DNA of 64,000 nucleotides from JAJYSO01 sp964586655. GTDB lineage: Bacteria; Bacteroidota; Bacteroidia; Flavobacteriales; Flavobacteriaceae. Under the pieces are notes generated by a model. It saw only the letters and a program-made list of their open reading frames with translations. It searched no databases and was not told the origin of the DNA. Shown here piece after piece: positions 44,585 through 53,333 of this stretch (position 1 is the first letter of the stretch; the number at the start of each line of letters is the position of its first letter). The stretch is taken from positions 1 through 64,000 of the forward strand of contig CAZPGY010000006.1 in the NCBI GenBank assembly GCA_964586655.1, given 5' to 3'. A program made the position numbers and the translations under genes.

Positions 44585-45895
44585 ATGCCTGAACAACAAA
44601 ACATAGAATATAAAAGTAGCTGGCACAATCAGTATCTAAAGTGGATTTGCGGTTTTGCGAATGCTCAAGGCGGAACAATTTTCATTGGCAAGGATGATAA
44701 TGGAAATATCATTGGCGTTGAGGATTATAAGAAATTAATGGACGATATTCCCAATCAAATTCAAAATATATTGGGAATCACAACAGAAGTAAACCTTCTC
44801 AAAGAAAACGATAAACATTTTATTGAAATTAATGTTCAGCCCTACTCTGTTCCCATTTCTTTACGCGGAAAATATTATTATCGAAGTGGTAGCACAAAAC
44901 AAAAATTGACGGGAACGGCACTTAATGAATTTCTCTTGAAAAAGTCAGGCAAAACTTGGGATGAAGTCATCGAACCAAGAGCTACAATTGAAGATATTGA
45001 CGAAAAAACCTTAAAATCTTTCATTGAATCTTCTAAAGATAAAGGACGTTTACCTAATACTTCAGGTTTATCAGTTTTAGAAATAATGGAAAAACTGCGT
45101 TTGACAGAAAACGGAGAAATCACCCGAGCTGCTATTATTTTGTTTGGAAAAGATCCAAGAAAATTTTATCCTAATTCATTTGTAAAAATAGGTCGATTTA
45201 AAGATGATACGGCTATTAAATTTCAAGAAGTTGAAGAAGGAAATCTAATTGCTTTAGTGCGAGCAGTTATCGACCAATTAAATCATAAGTTTCTTATCCA
45301 TAACATTCATTTTGAAGGGATTTATCGAGTAGAAAAAGGAGAGTATCCCGGCCCCGCCATTCGAGAAATGATTTTGAATGCTTTAATCCATAGAAACTAT
45401 TTTGGCGCACCTATTCAACTAAGAGTTTATGATGATAAAATAAGTATTTGGAACGACGGCGAACTTCCTAATGGAATAACCTTGGAGTCCTTGAAACAAC
45501 CTCATTCCTCAAAACCGAGAAACCCAATCATTGCAGATGTTTGTTTTAAAGGGGGATTAATCGAAGCTTGGGGACGTGGAACGATTGAGATTATTGAAAA
45601 AAGCAAGCAAGCAGGTTTGCCCGAACCCAAACTCGAAGAAAGAGATGGCGGATTTTTAGTTACCTTATTTAAAAATCAATTCACCGAAGAAAACCTATCT
45701 AAACTTGACTTAAACGAAAGACAGAAAAAGTTTTTTGAAAAATATAAATCCGGAGATACCATTAGTTCGTCCGACTATGCCAAAATCTTTCAAATTACGG
45801 CTCGAACAGCCCGAAGGGATTTAGTTGATTTAGTTGATAAACAATTACTCTATAAAAAGGGCGAAAAGAAATCCACAAAATATTATGTCCGATAA
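44585..45895 (+). CDS. AlbA_2 (Schlafen-like) / HATPase_c_4 / winged-HTH regulator
   Basis: A 436-residue protein with three parts: the AlbA_2 domain at about 1-110 (EYKSSWHNQYLKWICGFANA, GGTIFIGKDDNG), a GHKL-type ATPase-like domain at about 240-360 (AIREMILNALIHRNY, then DDKISIWNDGELP), and a C-terminal winged helix at about 375-436 (ITARTARRDLVDLVDKQLL). This architecture is a widespread predicted regulator of unknown target, seen in genomic islands and defence-rich areas. Codon usage looks more A/T-rich than the neighbours. No partner gene follows. A phased direct repeat (45885-45933) begins within its last codons. Confidence 0.85.
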   Translation: MPEQQNIEYKSSWHNQYLKWICGFANAQGGTIFIGKDDNGNIIGVEDYKKLMDDIPNQIQNILGITTEVNLLKENDKHFIEINVQPYSVPISLRGKYYYRSGSTKQKLTGTALNEFLLKKSGKTWDEVIEPRATIEDIDEKTLKSFIESSKDKGRLPNTSGLSVLEIMEKLRLTENGEITRAAIILFGKDPRKFYPNSFVKIGRFKDDTAIKFQEVEEGNLIALVRAVIDQLNHKFLIHNIHFEGIYRVEKGEYPGPAIREMILNALIHRNYFGAPIQLRVYDDKISIWNDGELPNGITLESLKQPHSSKPRNPIIADVCFKGGLIEAWGRGTIEIIEKSKQAGLPEPKLEERDGGFLVTLFKNQFTEENLSKLDLNERQKKFFEKYKSGDTISSSDYAKIFQITARTARRDLVDLVDKQLLYKKGEKKSTKYYVR

Positions 45896-45933
45896 ATGTC
45901 TGTTAGATGTCCGTTATGTCCGTTAAATGTCCG
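45885..45933 (+). repeat. Five phased ATGTCCG direct repeats
   Basis: ATGTC(C/T)G occurs at 45885, 45896, 45907, 45916 and 45927, spaced 11, 11, 9 and 11 bases, about one helical turn. The first copy overlaps the last codons of the AlbA_2 gene and the stop codon. It could be a protein-binding array or a decaying microsatellite. Confidence 0.6.
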
Positions 45934-46055
45934 AAATATTGACTCGGAAAGTTTAAATAGAAACTAATTCAGTCAAACAAAAAAAGTGGTGCAGGTCCTT
46001 GGGAACGCTCTCTTTCATTTAAAAGAATTATATTTACCATTCAAGGCGCACACAC

Positions 46056-46178
46056 GTGGTTTGACGCAAGCGCAAGTATTGTTTTAAAAAAGTTCAGTTT
46101 TTATTTGGACGCAAATTTGCTTGGGTCAGTTTTGTAAGTCAAATTTCAGCTTATTAAGTTGCGCCAGCGTCAAGCCAC
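46056..46178. repeat. Palindromic intergenic element with 20-bp inverted ends
   Basis: The left end (46056-46075, GTGGTTTGACGCAAGCGCAA) matches the reverse complement of the right end (46159-46178) at 17 of 20 positions. The 83-base interior is A/T-rich with a central AAATTT palindrome and has no ORF. This is the layout of a miniature inverted-repeat element. It lies in the otherwise empty 45896-46245 gap after the AlbA_2 gene. No second copy was recognised in the window. Confidence 0.6.
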
Positions 46179-46245
46179 AAACCGTTAACCGAATAACAAT
46201 CGGCATGAAATCAATCGTTTTACAGCATGCGGATTTGGGGAGATA

Positions 46246-46434
46246 TTATTTATGAAAATAGACCTTTAAGAAAAATAGAAATCCCATAAAAAGCAGAAAA
46301 ACAATCAACACAATATAGCTGTTTTTAAAATATTTTCTATTGCGTTTGCGATCGCTGCGGTAACTGAAAAACATCAGGATAAAAAACAGGACAAGTGCTA
46401 TTGCCGCAAATATGAGCTGACCCTCTGAAAACAT
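46246..46434 (-). CDS. Small two-helix membrane protein
   Basis: A 62-residue protein from ATG 46434 (MFSEGQLIFAA), chosen because upstream in-frame residues to 46530 are not hydrophobic or conserved-looking. Two transmembrane helices (about 7-25 and 40-58) flank a basic loop RSDRKRNRKYFK. No known function. It is divergent from the MazG-like gene at 46541. Confidence 0.6.
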   Translation of the reverse strand: MFSEGQLIFAAIALVLFFILMFFSYRSDRKRNRKYFKNSYIVLIVFLLFMGFLFFLKVYFHK

Positions 46435-46540
46435 CTGTATTGAATTTTGTAGCGCACACGACTTTTTTGCACTGATTTTCACAGAAACCCGGGCTCGTCG
46501 TGAACCAGATAATTTTGACAAAACTAACATTAATAATTTT

Positions 46541-46924
46541 ATGAACGAAAAAATAGAAGCTTTAAAAAAATTTCATCGCGCTTTTAATCTCGGTTTTGAA
46601 GAAAACCCTACTGCGCACCTCAATCCTGAGACCATAAAACTGCGTTTCAAGTTGATGCAAGAAGAAAACCAAGAATACCTAAAAGCTGCTCAGGACGGCG
46701 ATTTGGTAGAAATAGCTGATGCACTGGGCGATATGCTTTATGTGTTGTGTGGCACCATTATCACCCATGGCTTGCAAGATAAAATAGACGCCGTGTTTAC
46801 CGAAATTCAACGCAGCAACATGAGCAAATTGGACCAAAACGGGAAACCGATCTATCGCAAAGATGGAAAAGTTTTAAAAGGCGCCAATTATTTTAAACCC
46901 CGTATTGCTCCACTTCTAAAATAA
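46541..46924 (+). CDS. MazG-like nucleoside triphosphate pyrophosphohydrolase
   Basis: A 127-residue all-alpha NTP pyrophosphohydrolase (HisE/MazG superfamily). The Mg-binding motif fits: EENQEYLKA at about 41-49 supplies EExxE, and EIADALGDMLYV at about 57-68 supplies ExxD. Such enzymes hydrolyse (d)NTPs, often non-canonical ones, to monophosphate and PPi. The PIYRKDGKVLKGANYFKP tail is typical of the small phage-like branch. Preferred nucleotide unknown. It stands alone upstream of prfC. Confidence 0.85.
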   Translation: MNEKIEALKKFHRAFNLGFEENPTAHLNPETIKLRFKLMQEENQEYLKAAQDGDLVEIADALGDMLYVLCGTIITHGLQDKIDAVFTEIQRSNMSKLDQNGKPIYRKDGKVLKGANYFKPRIAPLLK

Positions 46925-47019
46925 ACAAAGCTGTACCGTTGAAAAGAGTTTTAATCCCTGATGAAATTCTCATAAAACATTTCTACTTGACGGTCGGCTT
47001 GATTCCCCTCTAAAACTTT

Positions 47020-47050
47020 TTGTAAACAGGAAACAAAAAGAATATCTTTG
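47020..47050 (+). promoter_or_regulatory. Promoter of prfC
   Basis: TTG at 47020-47022 and TATCTTTG at 47043-47050, spacer 20. The box ends 4 bases before the ATG at 47055, so the message is predicted to be leaderless or nearly so. Confidence 0.6.
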
Positions 47051-47054
47051 CAAA

Positions 47055-48644
47055 ATGAAGTTAAAAGACGAGATCAACAAACGACGTACCTTCGGAATAA
47101 TTTCCCACCCTGACGCCGGGAAAACCACCCTTACCGAAAAATTACTGCTCTTTGGCGGAGCCATTCAAGAAGCCGGAGCCGTAAAATCTAATAAAATAAA
47201 AAAAGGAGCTACCAGCGACTTTATGGAAATCGAACGGCAACGCGGTATTTCTGTAGCCACTTCCGTATTGTCATTTAATTACAAGAGCATAAAAATCAAC
47301 ATCTTAGATACGCCCGGACACAAAGATTTTGCCGAAGATACTTTTCGTACCCTCACCGCAGTAGACAGTGTGATTGTGGTCATAGACGTAGCCAGAGGGG
47401 TTGAAGAGCAAACTGAAAAGCTTGTCAAAGTGTGCCGAATGCGCAATATTCCCATGATTGTATTCATCAACAAACTGGATCGTGAAGGGAAAGATGCCTT
47501 TGATTTGCTGGATGAAATCGAACAAAAATTAGCGCTCAAAGTTACCCCCTTAAGTTTTCCTATCGGAATGGGATATGACTTTAAAGGAATTTACAATATT
47601 TGGGAAAGCAACCTCAATCTCTTTACGGGGGATTCTAAAAAAGACATTAAAGATACACTTGAGATAAAAGACCTTAATGACCACAGGCTAAATTATTTAA
47701 TCGGAGGAGAGTCGGCTGATGTTTTACGGGAAGAAGTGGAATTGGCTGAAGGCGTGTATCCTGATTTTGACCAAAGTAAATACATCAAAGGGGAATTGCA
47801 ACCCGTCTTTTTCGGATCGGCATTACACAATTTTGGTGTTCGAGAATTACTGGATTGTTTTATCGACATCGCCCCTCCTCCCATGGCTAAAGAAAGCGAA
47901 GAACGCAAAGTTGTTCCCGAGGAAGAGAACTTTTCGGGTTTCGTATTTAAGATTCATGCCAATATGGATCCTAAACACCGCGACCGACTGGCTTTTGTGA
48001 AAATTGTTTCGGGAAAATTTAAACGCAACACCCCTTATTTACATGTCAGAAATGGAAAGAAGTTAAAATTCAGTAGTCCCAACGCTTTTTTCGCCGACAA
48101 GAAAGCAGTGGTAGACACTTCTTTTCCCGGAGACATTGTCGGGCTTCACGACACCGGAAATTTTAAAATCGGGGACACCCTTACGGAAGGAGAAAAAATC
48201 AATTTTAAAGGCATTCCCAGCTTTTCTCCTGAACACTTTCGGTATATCAACAACGAAGACCCGATGAAGTCTAAACAGCTCAACAAGGGAATCAAGCAAC
48301 TGATGGACGAAGGCGTGGCCCAACTCTTTCAACTCGAGATGAACAACCGAAAAATTATTGGTACGGTAGGGGCGCTGCAGTATGAAGTGATTCAATACCG
48401 ATTGGAGCACGAGTATGGCGCCAAATGCTCCTATGAAAACATCAATATTCACAAAGCCTGTTGGGTGGATCCGGAAGACGAAGAAAACCAAGAATTTCAG
48501 GATTTCAAACGGGTGAAGAGCAAATACTTGGCCCGAGACAAACAGGGACAATTGGTGTTCCTGGCCGATTCAGCTTTTACCTTGCAAATGACGCAGCAAA
48601 AATATCCAACGGTAAAATTTCACTTTACTTCAGAATGGGAATAA
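47055..48644 (+). CDS. prfC: Peptide chain release factor 3
   Basis: A 529-residue translational GTPase that recycles RF1/RF2 from terminated ribosomes. G1 ISHPDAGKTTLTEKL at about 16-30, G2 region ERQRGISVATSV, G3 DTPGHKDF at about 85-92, and G4 NKLDREGKD at about 139-147. The domain II/III regions finish with the RF3-specific QTxALQYE-like element (GALQYEVIQYRLEHEYG). Length is standard. Its promoter is almost on top of the start codon. It converges on dnaG with a 7-base gap between stops. Confidence 0.96.
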   Translation: MKLKDEINKRRTFGIISHPDAGKTTLTEKLLLFGGAIQEAGAVKSNKIKKGATSDFMEIERQRGISVATSVLSFNYKSIKINILDTPGHKDFAEDTFRTLTAVDSVIVVIDVARGVEEQTEKLVKVCRMRNIPMIVFINKLDREGKDAFDLLDEIEQKLALKVTPLSFPIGMGYDFKGIYNIWESNLNLFTGDSKKDIKDTLEIKDLNDHRLNYLIGGESADVLREEVELAEGVYPDFDQSKYIKGELQPVFFGSALHNFGVRELLDCFIDIAPPPMAKESEERKVVPEEENFSGFVFKIHANMDPKHRDRLAFVKIVSGKFKRNTPYLHVRNGKKLKFSSPNAFFADKKAVVDTSFPGDIVGLHDTGNFKIGDTLTEGEKINFKGIPSFSPEHFRYINNEDPMKSKQLNKGIKQLMDEGVAQLFQLEMNNRKIIGTVGALQYEVIQYRLEHEYGAKCSYENINIHKACWVDPEDEENQEFQDFKRVKSKYLARDKQGQLVFLADSAFTLQMTQQKYPTVKFHFTSEWE

Positions 48645-48651
48645 AGGAGGG

Positions 48652-50637
48652 TTAAAAATCCACCTTAATTACATTGTCTAAAACCTTTGCCAAATTAATT
48701 TTCAGGTTCTCATAAAAACGAATCTCTTTTAGTATTTCAAGGTTTTGTAGCGTTCGATCTTCTTCCATTTGCTCAAGGAGTTCCTGTATTTTTTTCCTGA
48801 CCAACAAGGAACGTAAGTTTAAAATGGTCATGCTCACTTCGCGCTCGTCCAATTCCTTTTTGTCTTTGATAAAAATCCCTTGGGTATCCCAGCGGTGCAA
48901 TTGATACTTATCCTCTTCCATCAAGATATTGGTGATTTCTGAAGTGATATCAGGATCCATGCGAGGCGCAAATTCCTCTATTTTCAATTCCTGTTTTTCC
49001 TCAAATTCAAGTATAATTTGGTCGTATAGCTTCTGAAAACCATCATTGGAAAACCGAATTCCATCCCCCGCTAAATCTCGCTTTATTTTTTCATATACCT
49101 TGAGTTCTTGGGTTATGGGTTCCAATTCGATTTCCTCATCTTCAGATTCTTTCATCTTATAATCTGTAAACTGCCCTTCCATCCCACCATAACGCAACAA
49201 TATACTGAGTAGGTGACGTTCAATTTCATACTGTGGATCTACTTTTACCTTAGCTTCTTTAGCGTGTTTTACCACCTCAAAACGCTCCGGCTTTTGTCGT
49301 TTTTTTCGATTGGAAGTTTCGCGCGCCTTAATCTGCGCCAAGGTGCTATATAAAACCTCCTCAGAAATATCCATTAATCGGGTGCATTCTTTGAGGTAGA
49401 GTTCTTGCCGTATATCATCGGGAATCTTGGCAACACTCTGCATCATATCGCGAATGGCCTGCGCCTTTTTCGTGGGATCTCCCTTGGCCTCTTCCATCAA
49501 CAGCGAAGCCTTGTAATAAATAAAATCCTTGGCATTTTCCTCCAAGTACTGCTCAATCTCTTCAGTAGAATGGGCTTTAGCAAAGCTATCGGGGTCTTCA
49601 TCCGGTGGCAGGCTACAAATTTTGGCATTCATGTTCTGCTCCAAAATTAAATCTATACCGCGAAGGGAAGCCCGCGTACCGGCCGCATCGCCATCATAAA
49701 GAACGATGATATTTTGGGTGAGTCTGCTGATGAGTCTAACCTGCTCAGTGGTGAGTGCAGTTCCGGAGGAAGCTACCGTATTTTTCACGCCGTTTTGGTA
49801 GAATTGAATCACATCCGTATAGCCTTCTACCAGATAGCATTTGTCTTCTTTGGCAATATGCTGTTTGGCCTGATAAATTCCATATAAAATTTTACTTTTA
49901 TGATAGATCTCACTTTCGGGAGAATTGAGATATTTGGCCGCTTTTTTATGCTGGGCCAGGATGCGCCCGCCAAACCCTAAAATACGCCCCGACATGGAGT
50001 GTATCGGAAACATGACGCGCCCTTTAAATCGGTCAAATTTCCTCTCCTCACGGTCGCCTGCTGCTTCTTTAACAACCGTGAGACCGGTCTTTTGCAAAAA
50101 TTTAAGTCGATAGCCTTTTTGAAGTGCTTCCGAAGTAAAAGCTTCCCATTGATCGGGAGAATATCCCAAATCAAATTTCTCTATGGTTTCTTTTGTAAAT
50201 CCGCGCTCCTTGAAATAGGTCAACCCAATGGCTTTTCCCTCTTCTGACTCAAACAGTTGTTTTATAAAATACGATTTGGCAAAACGGGTGACCAGATACA
50301 TACTCTCGCGCTCTCCGGCTTGCTTTTTCTCCTCCTCCGTCTGCTGAGTTTCCTCAATTTCAATATTGTACTTCTTTGCCAGATACCGAATGGCTTCGGG
50401 ATAGCTAAAATGCTCGTGCTCCATTAAAAAGGTGACGGCATTCCCTCCTTTCCCGCTGGAAAAATCCTTCCAAATCTGTTTTACCGGAGAGACCATAAAA
50501 CTCGGGGTACGCTCATCCGTAAAGGGGCTGAGCGCTTTGTAATTACTACCCGATTTTTTGAGTTGTAGAAAATCGCCTATCACCTCCTCTACCCGGGCAG
50601 TTTCAAAAACTCGATCTATGGTACTGCGTTTAATCAT
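48652..50637 (-). CDS. dnaG: DNA primase with degenerate zinc ribbon
   Basis: A 661-residue primase that lays RNA primers at the replication fork. The start is the ATG at 50637 (MIKRSTIDRVFETARVEEV). An upstream in-frame extension to 50706 runs through repeat R2 and is not real. TOPRIM catalytic residues are intact (EGYTDVIQFY and YDGDAAGTRAS). The N-terminal domain keeps the CHC2 fold outline, but all four zinc ligands seem replaced: SPFTDERTPSF instead of CPFHxEKTPSF, and KDFSSGKGG instead of HCFGCGxGG. The C-terminal 200 residues should be the helicase-binding domain. Confidence 0.94.
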   Translation of the reverse strand: MIKRSTIDRVFETARVEEVIGDFLQLKKSGSNYKALSPFTDERTPSFMVSPVKQIWKDFSSGKGGNAVTFLMEHEHFSYPEAIRYLAKKYNIEIEETQQTEEEKKQAGERESMYLVTRFAKSYFIKQLFESEEGKAIGLTYFKERGFTKETIEKFDLGYSPDQWEAFTSEALQKGYRLKFLQKTGLTVVKEAAGDREERKFDRFKGRVMFPIHSMSGRILGFGGRILAQHKKAAKYLNSPESEIYHKSKILYGIYQAKQHIAKEDKCYLVEGYTDVIQFYQNGVKNTVASSGTALTTEQVRLISRLTQNIIVLYDGDAAGTRASLRGIDLILEQNMNAKICSLPPDEDPDSFAKAHSTEEIEQYLEENAKDFIYYKASLLMEEAKGDPTKKAQAIRDMMQSVAKIPDDIRQELYLKECTRLMDISEEVLYSTLAQIKARETSNRKKRQKPERFEVVKHAKEAKVKVDPQYEIERHLLSILLRYGGMEGQFTDYKMKESEDEEIELEPITQELKVYEKIKRDLAGDGIRFSNDGFQKLYDQIILEFEEKQELKIEEFAPRMDPDITSEITNILMEEDKYQLHRWDTQGIFIKDKKELDEREVSMTILNLRSLLVRKKIQELLEQMEEDRTLQNLEILKEIRFYENLKINLAKVLDNVIKVDF

Positions 50638-50647
50638 TCGGGAAAAT

Positions 50648-50758
50648 TTTATACCGTAACGACAATTAATATAGACCAGCTTCAGCTTTTGGCTTCGCTG
50701 CTCCATTCAATTGTAAACATATGGTATGACAAATTAAAGGAATCAATTTTTATTTTAT
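50648..50758 (+). repeat. Intergenic repeat R2, copy a (about 105-111 bp)
   Basis: Nearly identical to copy b at 62703-62807: over the 104 aligned bases from TTTATACCGTAA to AATCAATTTTT I count 8 differences, 7 of them C/T transitions. It carries a GCTTCAGCTT...GGCTTCGCTGC core and direct repeats of ATGACAA(A)TTAA. It lies just upstream of dnaG, where it keeps a false N-terminal extension open. Confidence 0.8.
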
Positions 50759-50891
50759 TTCCGTATTATCTGATAAAAATAAACAAAATAACCCAGATCG
50801 ATAATCCTATCAATCGTGGAGTTTTTGGACTTTATAAAGAAGCGCCACTCAATTGTGCCAATTCCTTGCCACAACTTCACCTTATAAAGCT

Positions 50892-51845
50892 TTATAAGAG
50901 TTCTTTAATGATGGTTGCTTTTGAATAGCCCTCCGCCTCGGCTTTATAATTTTTAACCACCCGGTGTCTCAAAATTCCATGGGCTACGGCTTGCACATCT
51001 TCGATATCGGGAGAGAATTTCCCGTGCAAAAGGGCATGGGTTTTCCCGGCGAGGATTAGGTTTTGCGAAGCTCGCGGCCCTGCTCCCCAGTCGATATATT
51101 CTTTTACCAGCTCAGGAGCATGCGCATTATCGGGACGGGTTTTGGACACCAATTTAACAGCATATTCTACCACATTATCGGGCACCGGCACTTTGCGAAC
51201 CAGGTTTTGAATTTCTACAATTTCATCGGCATTAAACAAGGCATTGACTTGAACCGATTTTTCGGTTGTTGTACTTTTAACCACCTCCACCTCTTCTTGA
51301 AAGCTCGGATAGTCTAAATGTACAGAAAACATAAATCGATCGAGTTGTGCTTCCGGTAAGGGGTAAGTCCCCTCCTGTTCTATTGGATTTTGGGTGGCCA
51401 ACACAAAATAGGGCGCGGCCAACGAATAGCGTTTTCCGGCAACGGTCACCGATTTTTCTTGCATGGCTTCCAAAAGGGCAGCCTGCGTTTTGGGCGGGGT
51501 ACGATTGATCTCATCGGCCAAAACAATATTGGCAAACACCGGTCCTTTGATAAATTTGAAATTGCGGTTTTCATCTAAAATTTCAGCTCCCACAATATCA
51601 CTGGGCATTAAATCGGGGGTAAACTGAATTCGTTTAAAATCTAAGCCCATCGCCTGAGCAATCGTATTAACCATCAAGGTCTTGGCCAGTCCGGGAACTC
51701 CAATCAACAAGCTGTGTCCTCCTGAAAAAATGGAAATGAGAATTTCTTCTATAACCTGATCTTGGCCAATAATAACTTTGGCAATTTCTGTTCTAAGTGC
51801 TTTGTGTCTTTGACTTAAGCGCTCAACAGATTTGACATCTGACAT
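50892..51845 (-). CDS. MoxR-type AAA+ ATPase
   Basis: A 317-residue AAA+ chaperone-like ATPase. Walker A GVPGLAKT at about 39-46, Walker B VLADEINRTPPK at about 100-111, the sensor segment LATQNPIEQEGTYPLPEAQLDRFM, and a C-terminal lid with RASQNLILAGKTHALL. MoxR proteins usually act with VWA-domain and DUF58 proteins; no such partner is in this window. It begins 6 bases after the SurA-like gene and ends its operon. Confidence 0.93.
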   Translation of the reverse strand: MSDVKSVERLSQRHKALRTEIAKVIIGQDQVIEEILISIFSGGHSLLIGVPGLAKTLMVNTIAQAMGLDFKRIQFTPDLMPSDIVGAEILDENRNFKFIKGPVFANIVLADEINRTPPKTQAALLEAMQEKSVTVAGKRYSLAAPYFVLATQNPIEQEGTYPLPEAQLDRFMFSVHLDYPSFQEEVEVVKSTTTEKSVQVNALFNADEIVEIQNLVRKVPVPDNVVEYAVKLVSKTRPDNAHAPELVKEYIDWGAGPRASQNLILAGKTHALLHGKFSPDIEDVQAVAHGILRHRVVKNYKAEAEGYSKATIIKELL

Positions 51846-51851
51846 AGTTTT

Positions 51852-53333
51852 TTAATTTTTTAACCAATTCACTTCAAATGGACAAGCTTTGTAGTCGTCG
51901 CTAATCTTGACATAGGTTTTTTTGATTTCTTCTTTTTTCCACTCTTGAATAGCTTTAAACTTCTTTTTTTCCAAGGCCAGGTTTTTTATTTTCACATAGT
52001 CTTTGGAAAAATCGGCAATATGGGCCGGATATTTTCCGGTAACCGTAATCAGCTTAAAATATTTTTCTCCGGTCGGCGTTTTTTCGGTAAGCACTTGTGA
52101 CACTTCCCCTTCATCGAGATTGTTGATCTCATTGTATTTTCTCGGATCGATTTTGGTCAAATCAAAACGAGTATCTCCGTTGGCGGGGTTGATCAGTTGG
52201 CCGCCTTCAGCCTTGGTCTCTTCATCATCAGAGAATTGTTTGGCCGCTTCGTGAAAACTCATTTCACCGGTCACAATTAAATTTCTGATGCTGTCAATCT
52301 TCTGTTGAGCAGCTTCTAACGTAGCCGGAGTGGGTTGAGGAATTAAAATGATATTGCGAACTTGTCTTTTCTGACCAATAATTTTATCTACTTTAACAAT
52401 GTGATATCCAAACTCTGATTCAAAGGGCATGCTGATTTCTCCTTCTCGTAAGCTAAAAGCAATTTGCTTAAAATTTTGATCCAATGGATCATTGGGAGAG
52501 ATGAGCATTTTACCACCATTCACGCTGGTGGCTCCTTGGGAATAGAGTACCGCCTTGGCCGCAAAACTGGAACCGTTGTGAAGGATGTCATCTCGCATGG
52601 CATTGAGTTTATCGACTACCTCTTTAATTTGAGACTGCGGGATTTTGGGTTCAATCGTCAGTCGAGCAATCTCCACTTCATCGCCAAATTTGGGGCGTTC
52701 GTCTTCGGGAATGCTTTCAAAAAAATCGCGTACCTCTTCAGGCGTAATTTCTATATTCTCAGTAATATGGCTCTGCATGGCTTGAGACAATTGGTTGCTT
52801 CTAATGATGGTCGCCATATCCTGCCTCAGTTCTTGTTCACTTGATTTTCTATAAAACTTGAGCAATTCCTGCATATCCCTAAAATGAAGACGCAACAAAC
52901 GTTCTATCTTCCGATTGACAATGCTCTTGACTTGACCTCCGGTGACTTTGCTGTAAACTGTACTGTCTTGAAGCGCCGCATGAGAAAGGAGTTTGCTTTC
53001 CATCAAATTGGCTAACAATTGACAGTCGGTGATATTATCACTCTCCGACAGTCTGTTTTCAAGATCCATACGCACTTTTCTAATGTCGCTGTCCAAGATC
53101 ACATAGTCGCCAATTACGGCTGCAATTCCATCAACCTTATACGCTTGAAAATCTTCCTTGACCGTGTCGGCAGACATTTGTTTATTGAGCGGTGCATCAT
53201 TTTGAGGCAGGCTTATTTTATCGACTCCCCGATTTTGACTGGTAAGGGTTTGCGCTTGTAAGGCCGCGGTTAAAACACAAGCCGTTAAAAGGAGCGTCCA
53301 TCGTTTATTTGTAAATTTCAAAAGTATTGTCAT
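51852..53333 (-). CDS. Periplasmic peptidyl-prolyl isomerase / chaperone, SurA-like
   Basis: About 493 residues from ATG 53333 (another ATG at 53342 is three codons earlier). Signal peptide ends LTAALQAQ. A SurA N-terminal helical chaperone domain (about 55-200) is followed by two parvulin domains: FGDEVEIARLTIEPKIP through GYHIVKVDKIIGQK (about 210-325) and a second at about 330-430. SurA escorts unfolded barrel proteins to the BAM complex. The start overlaps the upstream lipoprotein gene by 29 bases. Confidence 0.9.
   Translation of the reverse strand: MTILLKFTNKRWTLLLTACVLTAALQAQTLTSQNRGVDKISLPQNDAPLNKQMSADTVKEDFQAYKVDGIAAVIGDYVILDSDIRKVRMDLENRLSESDNITDCQLLANLMESKLLSHAALQDSTVYSKVTGGQVKSIVNRKIERLLRLHFRDMQELLKFYRKSSEQELRQDMATIIRSNQLSQAMQSHITENIEITPEEVRDFFESIPEDERPKFGDEVEIARLTIEPKIPQSQIKEVVDKLNAMRDDILHNGSSFAAKAVLYSQGATSVNGGKMLISPNDPLDQNFKQIAFSLREGEISMPFESEFGYHIVKVDKIIGQKRQVRNIILIPQPTPATLEAAQQKIDSIRNLIVTGEMSFHEAAKQFSDDEETKAEGGQLINPANGDTRFDLTKIDPRKYNEINNLDEGEVSQVLTEKTPTGEKYFKLITVTGKYPAHIADFSKDYVKIKNLALEKKKFKAIQEWKKEEIKKTYVKISDDYKACPFEVNWLKN

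Noticed and set aside
44585..45895. AlbA_2 gene as part of a multi-gene anti-phage system
   Set aside because: No effector, nuclease or toxin gene is adjacent; one regulator-like gene is not enough to claim a defence system.
46056..46178. Integron attC site or CRISPR-like array
   Set aside because: No integrase, no core sites and no repeat-spacer periodicity; inverted ends fit a miniature element better.
50638..50706. N-terminal extension of DnaG (23 residues)
   Set aside because: The sequence is repeat R2, and the conserved primase start MIKRSTID begins at 50637.
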